64,000 bases of DNA from the NCBI GenBank assembly GCA_947462335.1, contig OX381710.1, positions 30,123,004 through 30,187,003 on the forward strand. Direction: 5' to 3'. Numbering within the stretch: position 1 is the stretch's first letter; every line of letters starts with the position of its first letter. The notes under the pieces were generated by a model. That model worked only from the letters and a program-made list of their open reading frames with translations. It did not search any database and had not been told where the DNA came from. The DNA comes from Harmothoe impar (Eukaryota > Annelida > Polychaeta > Phyllodocida > Polynoidae). This document shows, piece after piece, positions 46,840 through 58,414 of this stretch. A program made the position numbers and the translations under genes.

Positions 46840-47720
46840 CATACCGGACTATCTGCAGCCCGCCTGATTACGCCTCATCAACAGATGAATTCCTGCGCCC
46901 ATGATTCATGTCACCGCCACTAGAGGGCGTTCACGGCTGAATGGGTCACCATGCCAGCCTCCAGGGGTAGGGTAGGGGGCAGGGTGGGTACTGTATCACA
47001 GCAAACAAGGGTAATCACTTTATAAATATCACAGGCCATCCGAGCGCTGTATCAATACCAAAACTAGCTCAAACTGCCTATGTGGTTATCAGGCATGGTG
47101 TGGAGGCGGGGGGGGGGGGGTGAATCAGGGGGAGGGAGAGGGAGCGGCGTAATCCAGGTGATTCTAGCTTGACGGGAGGCGCTTATCAGCAGCCAGTGCT
47201 ACACCAAAGAGACGTCTTATCTCTCTTGTATCTAGACGCTGAGCAAGGACTTCCGGCCCGTGTTTTGCAAGCGCTGGCCCCGCGGCGTTGTAACCAGCGT
47301 TGGAGCGGGCGTTTCGGCAATTAGTGAGCTCGGTAAATGCCACTGGATGAGGAGGGGTGCTGGGGGTACGAAGGTAGGCGGCGAGGGGTTTGGCATGCGC
47401 CGGGTACGTCCAATAAAGTAGTGCGTAACCCGCGCGCGCCGCCCGCCTCTGCCACCGGGCTGTCAGAGCGTATACATCACGCGGCCTTTGATTCGGCGCC
47501 GTCAGACGGAAAATGGATTAATTAATCATTCGGTGTGAATACAGCACTAAGTCTGCTGGCCGCCGAGGAGGGAGTGAGGGGCTGGTGGGGAGTGGATGGG
47601 GAGGGAACCAGCCCCGCCCCTCTTCAGTCTCTCCTCAACACGGCCGCACCCCTCCACGGCCATGCCTACACCCCTACCTCTCTGACACAGCATTGCCTCT
47701 CCCTACTACCGGTATCAGCC
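46840..47720. promoter_or_regulatory. GC-rich island with CTCF-like and homeodomain-like sites
   Basis: CCACTAGAGGGCGT at 46917-46930 is a near-ideal CTCF core. Farther on, CpG-dense DNA (CGCGCGCGCC near 47431) contains GGCGTTGTAACCAGCGTTGG (47283-47302), CCTTTGATT (47484, TCF-like) and GGATTAATTAATCATT (47514-47529, paired homeodomain-like). Several frames are open because of composition. I read it as a regulatory island, possibly deeply conserved. Confidence 0.4.
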
Positions 47721-47884
47721 CCTATGGAGCCCCTAGTGTACATTAAACAGGTGCATATATGACGTTTAGAAGCTATCCACACGGTGAGGAATGCATTATA
47801 ATGGAATCCTTGCTTATGTCTTGCTTATTTCTTAAATTTACATGTATACATACATACTGGGGGATAGTCATGATTTAATGGGAG

Positions 47885-48645
47885 CTACCGATGAAATGAA
47901 TGACCTATGTTATTAGGTAAAAAGGTAAAATGGCTAATCAGGGATAGATGTTTCAGTTTGCACCCCATAACCTCTGAATACAGCAATTCACCTTCATCAA
48001 ACCCATACGCCCAAAACCTCTTTGCTGGTGTAGTGGCAACCCTGGCTTTCCACACACTAGAAATTATCATGGTTGTGGCTGCTTGATGCTCTGTGTTTTA
48101 GTCGGAGCCTGTCTCACTTCGACTTCACAGCCTAAACCACACAATCATTATTCACAGACTGCTAAAAATATTCCCTGTGCCACTTATTTACGCCACCACC
48201 AAGCCCCAAGGCTGCAACTGACTCTCACTTACCATTCAAATGGACTAAAAAGAACTCATTTCACACCTCTTTTAAATTACCCCACAACACATTGTTATAA
48301 ACTTTGAAATCGTGACCCACAGTCATTATTAGGAGTGTTTTGTAGTTCACTTTTATAGTTGATGTCGTTACTGTAATTGGTTTTAACAACCTTATAATGA
48401 TCACGGTGATGTGGTTTTACCTCAAGTGATGCCAGCCCACTCACATCCACATAAATCACTTTGTAATGATGACAATAGGAGTGGTATTGAAGCAGCCTAC
48501 TTTTTTTTAGAACACTCTTTGCTACTGTAGCTCCCGGCAGGAAACCTCTATTCACTGCAACAGGAAAAGGCATTCTTGATGTGCTCTTCAGATAAGTACA
48601 CAAATACAATGTATTTATAGTTTTCTTTAAAAAAGGTGTCTGCAC
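47885..48645 (-). other. Two coding-like minus-strand frames, unknown
   Basis: Frames at 48295-48645 (116 codons) and 47885-48070 (61 codons) have non-repetitive, protein-like peptides, for example VIYVDVSGLASLEVK and RFWAYGFDEGELLYSE. A strong donor, ATG/GTAAGT, is at 48228-48219 between them, and the separating DNA has stops. A decayed retrocopy or a spliced gene fragment are both possible; chance is not excluded. Confidence 0.2.
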
Positions 48646-48778
48646 ACACGCCTAAAGAAGTTCAAGTGAGGTATTCTATGCCTAGACATCGTTTCACAGC
48701 TTGGAAGGATGATATCGATTCATTCTTTTAGCCTAACACTGGTGTTGCCTTACTATTCTTCTGGAACTTCTTCTACAG

Positions 48779-48859
48779 GAAGGCCCATTGACACAGGTGT
48801 CGCTCCTTTCTGTGGTCTTTGCCTCATCTGATCCCCACTTCAAAGAGGCAGTTTCTCAG
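48779..48859 (+). CDS. Candidate short coding exon, unknown product
   Basis: An excellent acceptor (CTTCTGGAACTTCTTCTACAG ending 48778) opens a phase-0 frame of 27 codons: EGPLTQVSLLSVVFASSD followed by PHFKEAVSQ. The two other frames are closed. The donor at CAG/GTGTAA is weak; a better one (CAG/GTGAGG, 48876) lies after an in-frame TAA. The peptide looks like helical repeat protein but I do not recognise it. Confidence 0.3.
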
Positions 48860-49700
48860 GTGTAATGCAATAACAGGTGAGGTTACAAGCAGGGCAGAGG
48901 GCATTGCCAGCTATCAGAAGACAGAACCTCGAAATGACGCCTGGGTCGCGTGACGAAGAGGTATGAGACATGAAACGATTTCCTGACAATCTATGGCAAC
49001 CCTTAGTCCTCGTATTCTGTCAGTGTCTAGAGTTCAAATAGAAATACGACTGCCTTTTACAAAGTTATGATACTTCACACATTAAGTGTTCTATATAGTT
49101 CTGCAGTCACATAATTATAGAAAATAGAATAGACGTAACCACAACACTAGACTAAAGGTTAAAGTCGTCATCTTTTACCGATAATGAAGTATAGGGGATG
49201 GTTTGGATCACAAGGAGAAAAAGTTGTGCCTTCCTCAGACAAGAGGACACAGCCATTTGTATTTTATGAAACAGCTCTGTGCAGCTCTCCTACTGAGGGT
49301 ATCAGTAAGATATGGATATCTGCGGGCAATGGTAATTCGGCTTGCGCCTTGGACAATTACCCTGTCCTTGGCTTATGACACTTATATAAATACAGATACT
49401 AATTAATAACGTATGTCATATATATAATTGTTAAACTTTAATGTTTTGTATGTATTTCCTCTCGTGTAAATCGCAAAGAATAGTGTCAGTTTTACATGAA
49501 TTGAGACACTAATTAATGTCAAAGGAACAACGCGATTCGTGTAATTGTAGTGTAACAAATTATCATAACGCCATCATACACAATATTTTTATTATTTGAC
49601 TCAGCTATATAATATAAGATAATCAAGAAGCAACGGGGTTGTATTACCTGCTACGACATTTCACAACCACTGACTGCCTTGTTTAGGAAGCTTTCTATGC
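48860..49700. other. AT-rich interval, nothing supportable
   Basis: Two overlapping plus-strand frames of 64-67 codons (49184-49406) show nothing distinctive. Confidence 0.5.
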
Positions 49701-49706
49701 TCATGT

Positions 49707-49742
49707 GTACCATGGTTACCAACTGGCTCTGACCAATCACAG
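49707..49742. promoter_or_regulatory. X-box-like palindrome and CCAAT box
   Basis: GTACCATGGTTACC (49707-49720) is close to the RFX X-box palindrome, and GACCAATCAC (49731-49740) is a strong NF-Y-type CCAAT box 10 bp later. RFX and NF-Y sites often occur together in animal promoters. No first exon was identified. Confidence 0.3.
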
Positions 49743-49745
49743 CAC

Positions 49746-50834
49746 AGGGGTTTAGTATGTGACCTCACCTCCTGCAGCCTCTTTGGTTTACTCTCACAGC
49801 AGAGTGTTAGTTGATATCCTCATAAGGCAACCGTCTTAGAGCAGATGTTTAGGACGTAGGGAAAATGTTGAGTTCTGTTGGGTCCCCTTAAAAGGTTATG
49901 GGGATTCAATTGGACAGGGATGTCCTCATTTGTCTGGTACGACTACTTTACTGTCTTATCAGGTGTGGAATATTTAGAAACTACTGAGGTTGATTAGGTG
50001 CTTATCAGCTTTCCATTGAATATTTATAAAGTATTTTATTTCACTTGGCGATTTCCTAAAATACAGTACACGATTCAAAGATGAGATTACGCGACAGGGT
50101 CGTATGATCATGTGTCGTGGGATGTTGTTTTACTGTCTCATCATAGGATGCTCACAATATGACTATCATCAAACCACGAACATACATGTTAATATGAGAT
50201 CGTCATATTCGGCTTTCAATCGTCTGGTACATGATATGTATTCCAAGCCCTTGACATGGTTATATACTCTCACATCTCCTTTTTTCCCGACGGTGCATGC
50301 TAATAAAACGCCAAGCCAGATACGAGATATCAGATATTGCTGGCCCAATTTCCGTAGATACTTCTCATCCTGACATAGAATAATGAATAGAGGAATATTA
50401 ACCTCACGAAATAACCCTTCTTATTATTATGCATAAGCCTGTGGTAGTGTACACAGGCCATATAAATCGGCCCTATACCTTACAGAGTTACCCGCCAAAG
50501 GAATATTCATTGGCATGCCTTATAGGCATAGAATAGGAACAATGGAAGTCATACCCTGTTCTACACCCTCTGTCTCATGTGCTCCCTTGCCTGATTCTCC
50601 AATTATAAGCTAGCTTGTCTCTCTGCATTGTCCGTCTGATCTGTCCCTACATCCCCCTAAATCCCGTACAGAGATGGGTGGTAGCGTGGGACGTAATGGG
50701 GTTATGTGGGTAGCACTGGAGGAAGGCCCACGGCCTTTAAGTCCTCACTAGCCCACTAGAAGAGGTGGGTGGAGGAAAGAAAGGGTCCAAGCATGGCCCA
50801 AATCCCTAGTATGGAACTTGGATCGTTGGCTCAT
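49746..50834. other. AT-rich interval, nothing supportable
   Basis: An 89-codon plus-strand frame (50104-50373) is unremarkable. Confidence 0.5.
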
Positions 50835-51195
50835 TCATTGACCCAAGATCTCTGCTCTGGCCAGGGAGAAATGGATCCATGTCAATACTATAAATAACAC
50901 AGGAACCCAATGAATGTCTCTGGTTCCATGACCTGGAGGATTATTTTGAGGCGGTGTTGGCGGGTGGGGATGGGGTGACCACAGTTGGTTTGGAGGGGAA
51001 AAAAGAAGACAAACATCACAGGGCATGTGAAAACTGCAGGCAGCGGGCAGAAAGATCATTTTTGCCATGAAAGCCGGAGGTATTTGTTTTATACAGGCCC
51101 AGGAGGGACTAAACGGACTTAATATTTTGTGCAATATGGAACTTTCAAATGCTGGAATGCCGTAAACCTCTCTTGTATCTCCAAATAGCATTTTC
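50835..51195 (-). CDS. Candidate exon with 119-codon open frame, unknown product
   Basis: On the minus strand an acceptor with a fair pyrimidine tract (TGTGTCTCACGTTCTTCACCCAG, ending 51196) opens a frame to a stop at 50835. An ATG in good context (AAAATGC) comes five bases into the exon, giving MLFGDTREVYGIPAFESS at the start; the C-terminal part has a hydrophobic stretch, VPVLFIVLTWIHFSLA, that could span a membrane. A Pro/His-rich low-complexity part lies between. The noncoding exon at 55371-55707 is on the same strand 4.2 kb upstream, with a strong donor, so the two could form one transcript. No homology was recognised, and frames of this size also occur by chance. Confidence 0.28.
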
Positions 51196-51269
51196 CTGGG
51201 TGAAGAACGTGAGACACAGGTTATGGAGCACAGAAAAGGAAGTTTAAGTGAGTTAATTTGGTATTTCAT

Positions 51270-52779
51270 ATACGCATATTCATCAAACGCAAAGCTTTAA
51301 AGTTTGATGTCGCACCGTTACTTAGATTGGATAGAAATAATCTAATGGATAAGACAGGTAAATCTAGATATACAACATAGAGAATACAGGGAAATAGTAC
51401 AAGACAACACCCTGTTACAGGGGCTCTGCTTATTCTCCACCCAGGTCTGGCAACAACGGTACAGTCGGCCTTCTCCCCTGCACACCTACCCCCCCCCTGG
51501 CCGTGCAGCCCCTCCTCCAGCACCCTCAAGCATTGTACACATCCTACTCAACGGTGGTTATCTGCACCAGTCTCCCTCTTATTGCCCACCTGGGATTTGT
51601 CTCCCACCTCTCACCAAAGCTGGCTTGTTTTCATCGCCACCTCCCTTGTCTACCTAGACATGGCTTTATTCCGCTGTGAAGATGGATAGGGTTCGGGGGT
51701 CTATTACATTCTGCATGTGTATGCTACAGTACGCCTGTTTACCATGCTTTCTCTCACCTCCTCCCTGGAGGGCCAAGACTATCAGAACTCGCCCATCAAA
51801 ACCCTCATTCTCCCAAGCAACTGAGACATTTCCTGTCATTTGCAGACACCAAAAGAGGTGATGAAACCTGCGGCATGTGTTCCTACCCACTAGGGGTGTA
51901 CCTGAGACTAAGCATTTTGTGCTGGAATGTTATATTTTGCATGGTATTTGAGCTGAGAATGAATAATATTAGTCCTTGGACAATTTACATCTTTTCTGGA
52001 TATAATATTTATCGTTAACCTGATTTACATCTAAATACACTGAACTGGAATTTTGATATATCCATCTGGAAATCAGTGGGAAGTCATTTTCAGTGTTATC
52101 CACATGTAAACGAATAACTAAATTAGTGGCAGCCTAGTACTGCCTCATGGAACTACAGAGAGTCATACATCCTTTTTTTTTTTTCTTTTTTTTTTTACCG
52201 TGCTCGAATGGTGCAGTAACATTAATCAGCTTAACAGTCTTATGTAGCATCATCATTATGGTCATAATGATATTATTACGTATTAGGGTACAAGTCTATG
52301 AAGATGAACATATTCTCAGCTCACTGTACTATGTCTGGATGCAAACTCTTCGGAATACACTCATATTGGCGCTTGTATATATTTGGAAAGTCTAGACTAC
52401 ATTTTCTCTTTTATGCTTTGCCAAAACTCCACTTTATATATGCCACTTGGCTCCAAACATGCCCTCTTCTGCCTTCATATTATATCACTCGAACAATTGG
52501 CTGGCGGCGTTTCAAATAGATCTAGAGGCTGACAGGTATCACTGATACTAGTTAGTTGTTGACGGAAAAGTAATCCTGTACATTATAATTGTTGAAAGTT
52601 GAAAATATGAACTATGATTAGGATAAAAAGCTGAATACGTACCCACCGTCACGATACTATTTTCAGTCAGGTTTTATGATAACTGATGTAATGGCATGCT
52701 CCCATGTAAATATTACCATTCTTCATTTAATATATATAGACAAGGGTCCACGAGTTTTAGTCTGCAGAGCTTGTTATTG
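51270..52779. other. Interval with poly-T and C-rich runs
   Basis: A plus-strand acceptor at 51845 (CATTTCCTGTCATTTGCAG) leads to a 15-codon frame and stop (51846-51893), too short to judge. A poly-T tract lies at 52171-52196. Other frames are unremarkable. Confidence 0.45.
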
Positions 52780-52848
52780 CACAAGCAGGCCTGTGGGCCG
52801 TATTTCACGATGCCGTAGGCTGAGTGAAATGCGGTCCCCAGGCTTGTG
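52780..52848. mobile_element. 69-bp hairpin, likely foldback remnant
   Basis: CACAAGC and CTGTGGGCCGTATTTCAC (52780-52807) pair with GTGAAATGCGGTCCCCAG and GCTTGTG (52824-52848), leaving a four-base bulge and a loop of about 16 bases. The GGGCCGTATTTCAC phrase resembles TIR-element ends found in many animals. A pre-miRNA is an alternative on size grounds. Confidence 0.4.
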
Positions 52849-55370
52849 AATCAGTGGACCATTACCATGAAGACATATTATACTCTCCAAAACGATGTCA
52901 TATTCTTGCCATATGTGGTTAGACAGCCAATATTGATCGATCACGTACCGAAGGTCGTTGTTGCTGCAGAAAAAAGGACAATGTTGACAGTCGAGAGTCC
53001 GACCAATAACTTTCCGAAGATTCTAAATACAACGATACACTGTACTGAAATGGCCATTAATTGGCCTTGTATAATTCTCCATCATACATATTAGAGTAAA
53101 GTTCACCCTAACAGTACAACCAGAAATACTCTAGGCTATATTACAGCATCACAGTAGTAGATCGATTGGCTGCTACATTATACTAATCGAATCACTGTGT
53201 TTCTCCTAAGAGGACATTGATCATTTGCGGGACAGGGCTGGATCCCAAGTCTAAGCGATTACCGTGTAATAATGCAATATCATTTCTGTCGTCAACAGAT
53301 ACTAAAGTGACCCGTGAATATTACCCTCAGCAAATACTTATCAAGTGTGGTTGGTTTTGACAAACGATAGTATAATTGTTCTGATATAAATTATGAATAT
53401 ACCTGTCATTGCTGAAAATGGCTTTGCTTTGTTCCTTTGCAGTATGTCTTTTCCCTTTTCCCAAGTGTGGGTAAATGTATGAAGACATACTATGAATACC
53501 ATAATTACTTACAAGTATAACGTATAATAGGGGGATACATTGCTGTATGTAAAAAGAAGTACGCTCCAGAAATGACAATGTCATAGTTCTACTTGGTTCT
53601 CTTGACAGATCCTTTATCATCAGTGATTATGCAACAGGCTCATCCAGTCGTTGAGGACTGTCGCTCACACATCACTAACTTTCATCAATGGAAGAAAACA
53701 ATGGGTTGACAAATAGTTTAAGACGTCGGTACTCCTCACTGGGTAACACGGTCTGTCATGGAACAGAGGGCCGATGGTGTCTGAGGAAATGGTATGGACA
53801 TTAAGGGATACTGTATTTCTCTCTTGAAAGAAAAATGAGTGAAAAGCGTCATGATGTGCAATTAACCTTCGCAGGCTTTGGCCCGATCAGTGGCTGGCCA
53901 CAAAGAATCTTGCCGGATCCGCTCCCTGCCATCACCACTCAACCATCGATAAATAGATCTTTATCTGCCAGCCTGACCCTGGAGGAGGATACAGAGTGCT
54001 GCTTTATGTGCTCCTCGTCTAGCTCTCCCACTCACATTCTTAATTGACAGATGGTCCTCTGGCATATAGAGTCTTCAACAGGGCTACATGGATAATCAAT
54101 TCATGTTTCCCCCACCACCCCAAGCTCTTCATTCAGAGCTGTGGACCTTGAGTTTAGTTATGGATCATTAAAAGGACTCGGCTACTTAGGCACAGACCCA
54201 TAAAAAGTGCGAAGACATCTTAGGAGATATTTCCAAAGGATGCGACCACTTAGTCAGTCTTTCATGCAACAGGGAGCTACTTGTGCAAATGATTTATGCG
54301 TTCAGGAGGGGAAGTATTTAATGCTGTTTTTGTCTCCCACATGTCGGGCCATTTTAATTAGAAAGGGTTTCCTTACAAAATGCAACTTGTTCTTTATCAT
54401 TAGGATAACATAAATTGACCACGCAATTATACTGCTCTAATCAGTGGAATTAAGTTGATCTGGGCCATGATTCAAGGTCATTAGCATTGTGTGCATTACA
54501 GAGTGTCACATCAATTTATGTAGTAATACCACGCATGGTGGTATTTTTGACATGCAGTAAAAAACGGAAGTTTAGCACTCTATAGTATAATTTATAATCT
54601 ATAGTACAAGTAATCTATTATAGAATCTGTTGCGACTGTACCACTAGACAAATTCATACCAGTACACAAGAACATTGCATACAGGCTACACGGCCAGAGC
54701 ACACTCGGGAGACTGTACCAACAGATCATTTACAGCCTGGCTTAGGCTAAACACGGACTCGTTGACCGATGTCTGGATTAAAAGCCCTTGGAAGAGCAGA
54801 AAGGAGTCCGATCTGAGTACTTTGTTTAGTGACCAGACTCTGAGAGGCTTGGGTAGGAGTGGGTGGCACTCCACGGTTTGAGAATTAAAGATGGACACTC
54901 CTCCTGCAGGTGGGTGCCCCCTGGGAAACCTCTGGGGCGGGTCAATATGGGATTGAGGATGGGGGATGTGAAGGAGGAGGGGGCAGGGGAAAGCAAAGGT
55001 GTGTGGGTGTCTGCGAGGTTTGAAAGGGCTGGATTCTAGCTGAGCTGGAGGGAGGGGGTCTAGCTTCCTGTAACCTAGCTCACACCCCCCACCCTATACA
55101 TGCACACACCCTCACACCCTACAACCACTACCGATATATCTACTCTAGCCTACTCCATACTTAATGTTTATCAAACCCCCAGGGAGCAGGGGTGCTGGGC
55201 TCAAACAGGCCGGTGGACGTTTGAAAAAGTAGGGCCTGATGGCCAGAACGGGGGCGGCGAAGAGGGCGGTGTAATGAATTCACACAGGATAGCCTGCCCT
55301 CGTACTGGCAGCTAATCGATTAAGCATGGAAAAGCAACAGGGGAAATAAACAAATGCAACCATAACTTAC
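52849..55370. other. Mixed interval, GC-richer after 54900
   Basis: Short frames only. A small palindrome, AATACCAC around GCATG, lies at 54526-54546. Bases 53830-54050 and 54180-54420 have mixed homeodomain-like patches (AATTAACC, TTTTAATTAG). From 54900 the DNA becomes GC- and purine-rich, leading into the exon candidate at 55371. Confidence 0.4.
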
Positions 55371-55707
55371 CATAGGTCCAGCAGATGGGGCGGGGAGGGG
55401 GTGGCTGCAATGTAGTCTAGCGGCTGTTGGGGTCACCCTGGAAGGAGACTGAGGGGGCTTGGGTAGCCGCAAGGGTTGCGCCGGGAGGAGCCGTGGCGGG
55501 AAGGCCTGACGATGTCTAGGGATCTTTCCTCCCCTGGAGGACCCCCATAGACGTCGGGATCAGAGAGGCTACTTAATCACGCACTCTCCAGGCGCAGAAG
55601 GGGTGTCGTAGATAATCCGCAGCCGGTCCCAGGCTCACGGCCCACGGTCGACGAAAGCCGGTCAAGAAGCCCACAGCCTCTCCCAGTCACCCCCGACGGA
55701 TCGTGCT
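55371..55707 (-). other. Candidate untranslated exon (337 bp)
   Basis: The minus strand shows a textbook acceptor (CTTCTACTTTTTCCCTCTTGCAG, ending 55708) and a textbook donor (CCTATG/GTAAGTTATG at 55370), the best acceptor-donor pair I found in the window. The 337-bp body is GC-rich but closed in all frames, so it would be an untranslated or long-noncoding-RNA exon. Its last three bases are ATG, which could serve as a start codon continued in the next exon; spliced to 51195 that frame would close after 17 codons, so a later ATG would be needed. Confidence 0.4.
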
Positions 55708-55740
55708 CTGCAAGAGGGAAAAAGTAGAAGACAAGTTGAA

Positions 55741-56182
55741 ATTTAAGGGGACAAAAACACGGAGAGTCCTAAAGAAAGGGGGGTACTTAGTCATTGGGCC
55801 TATTAATATTATCGGAAGGGCCTGCTTCTCCTTTCATTTTTACGGCCCTTCTGAGTTAATCGACCGTTTTGAGAAATAATTCGCGTTGCTTGCCATGATT
55901 GCAGTCCTTTAAACACAGATTAAGTTGCCTTTAAGTCCTGCTTTCCAACACTCCTTACACGAGTTCATTATTCATGCATCTCACATCGTTAAATCTTTTA
56001 TGAATCACAAAGTAATAGGAATAACCTTGACACATTATAAATTATGCGTTTGTCAAATAGTGAAGTTATCTGGGGTCTGGAGATTATAATCATTTGAGAC
56101 ACTAAAATGTTGTTATGCATTAAATATGACCATTTCCTACAAACTAATCATTACGTTCCCTCCGCTGTCTGCCTCATACTAG
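55741..56182. other. AT-rich spacer
   Basis: I see nothing supportable. Confidence 0.5.
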
Positions 56183-56651
56183 GTTGACAAGTTTAGAAAA
56201 GGTTGTCATCCTCAGATTGTTAACTGTTCATTGCAACTTGCTGCGAGAAATAATCCAAGTCGAGGAGGGGAATGGCTCTGAAGGGGCCTCTGAAGGGAAG
56301 CCAACTGCAGATCTCAGAGGAAGCCACACAGTAGGCTGTATGACTGGGGCTTCCCTCTTAAGGTCCGTTATGTGCAGTACTGATGATGATTGCAGTGCAC
56401 AGAGTGACATTCTAAGGGTAGGGGGGCTGGTCGTAGGGGGGCAGCAAACACGTATGGAATACAAAACTACATACAATGTTATAGTTGGAAATGAGAGAGG
56501 CATGGGCAATGTCAGATGGGAGAGGGCGGGCAAAAAGGTACTAAATTGGAGATGGATTTACAACTTGCGAGTGAAGAGAGAAGCCACAACAGAAACAGAG
56601 AGGGATAGTCGGGTATTTGTGGAGAGACAGAGAGAAAATGCAGACATATAG
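56183..56651 (+). CDS. Candidate terminal exon, 155-codon open frame, unknown product
   Basis: An acceptor (CCGCTGTCTGCCTCATACTAG ending 56182) is followed by the longest non-repetitive frame of the window. It starts LTSLEKVVILRLLTVHC, runs through a Gly/Ser/Asp-rich middle with STDDDCSAQSD, and ends in a strongly basic and Glu-rich tail. There is no domain I know. The minus strand is also open for 101 codons (56228-56533), and one or two frames of this length are expected by chance in 64 kb, so confidence is low. Confidence 0.25.
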
Positions 56652-57861
56652 CCACAATAAAATGGAGGAGAATATAATTATTATGCGCGGGGAGGGGGGG
56701 GGAGTAATTTGTGAAGGAAGCAGCGACAGTTGGAACAACCAGCAAGGGTTGGAATATGGATGCTTCAGAAAAGAACAGGGCAATAGATAACGGGATTGAC
56801 TTAAGTAGAGCAGGAGGCTAAAAGGGGGGAGGGGAGTTAGGGCGATCCTGCCTGTGAGCCATTTGGTTAATCCATCAGAGGGAGGTGAATTACTAATCCG
56901 TTAATTGGCCGCATGCCGACAGGGACCCTATTGGTATTTGCGGTGAGTGCGTGCCCGCTGGGCGGGGAGGGAAATGGTATTTGTGTGTGCTTAGGGACGG
57001 AGGCTGTGAGTGGGGACATGCTGAGAGTCGGCCAGTCACATGGGAACGGGAGGGAGGGGTGGGGGTTTTGGAGGAGGGGTTCAAATCGGCCTTGTAATTT
57101 GAACAGACGTTGTTGGTGACGCTACCACGCCTCTGCCCTCCTGACGTCGTTTGAACGAGGCTTCTTACAGAACGTTCCACTGAGTACCACTGTCACTGTC
57201 CGCCTACCAACCCTCCAACTCCCACTAATTGGGACTGTCAGCAGATCACTCCACAAATCCATTATGATATATCTTTTTAGTCAATGAGGTCGTTGGCGTA
57301 AAACATGCGCAGGCCTATACAGGCCTCCCCTGGTTTTACCAAGCAGTAGCCTATGGCCATCGTGCCTTGGCAAGGGCTGGTGTTGGGACATTTAGTCGGC
57401 AGTGTTTAACTTAAATGACGGTCATCATGTAGAGACGCCTTCGCTGGAAGGAGGACGGGATGCTTTCATATTCTATATCATTTCATATTAAGAAATGACT
57501 ACTTGGCAGACCCATGGCTTTGCCAGTTTAGTTAAGTGTCAATGACAGCCTGTAGTGTAGTGTACAACTGAGCCATATTTACAGATAGTACAACACCATT
57601 ATATTTTTTATAAGGTCTTGTCATTAGTTACATTAGTGTATAAAACACTAGTGACAGATGATAATACAATATACCATTTCCCCCCCCCTTCCTCATAGTA
57701 AAATATCTAATACGTCATTACACATTTATTCTTATATTCAGTAGTAGTCAGGCAAAAAGAAGGACCAGACGGCAGAACGGATTTATCCGAGTCTGGGTTG
57801 TGAATGTATGTCTACACATACTATTTCGACATGTACCTTAATAAAACTCTATTAAAAAAAA
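56652..57861. other. Purine-rich then ordinary DNA
   Basis: Bases 56680-56880 are purine-rich (complement: pyrimidine tracts), producing minus-strand frames of 77-80 codons that look like composition effects. A poly-C tract lies at 57681-57688. Nothing else is supportable. Confidence 0.45.
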
Positions 57862-58414
57862 ACACTCTCCCAACACCGATACCCATGCCACGTGGACAGA
57901 GCATCAACGATGGCAGATTTGTTATGATTGCTCTAACAGAGCAGGTAAGATTCCCATACATCTAGTGAGTTTTCAACATTTAAATTGATACCATCATATT
58001 CACATAAAGGATGTTACAAGCCTATACATATTCATTATTGATATCAGTGTAATTCGCATTAAATAGTGAGAGAATGGGAGTTGTTGATTTCATGGTGATG
58101 CCCCGTTACATGCTGTCAGAATGTGCAAGTGATGCCCAGTAATACAACCATTGTGGTTAGTATTATGTACAAGAACATCTTGATAGCTAGAAGGTATTAC
58201 GGAGCATCACAACAACATGTAAGCAATGTGGTCAGAGCATCAGTAATCGATGTTATGGTGGCAAATACTATATATCCATGTTTAACCAATACCTAGAGGG
58301 TGTGGATAGTTTTTATAGCCATCCATAAAATAATGACAAATCTTGATTCAACTGACCATCCCGCCATCTTTAATGACCTGTCCACGTGGCACGTGCATCG
58401 GTGTTGAGAGAGTG
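57862..58414. mobile_element. 553-bp non-autonomous element with >50-bp TIRs
   Basis: The left arm begins CACTCTCCCAACACCGAT and continues GCCACGTGGACAG...GATGGC; the reverse complement of the right arm begins CACTCTCTCAACACCGAT and continues likewise, at about 85% identity over some 52 bp, with a further shared AGATTTGTYATKATT farther in. The ends start CACT, as in CACTA-type elements, but no 3-bp duplication is evident, so the family is open. The interior has no long frame. Confidence 0.8.

Noticed and set aside
57884..57944. Mini-exon starting ATGCCACGTGG and ending at a CAG/GTAAGA donor, with a transposase-like N-terminus (MPRGQSINDGRF)
   Set aside because: The DNA is part of the left terminal inverted repeat of the 57862-58414 element and recurs, inverted and diverged, at the right end; the frame is explained by the repeat.
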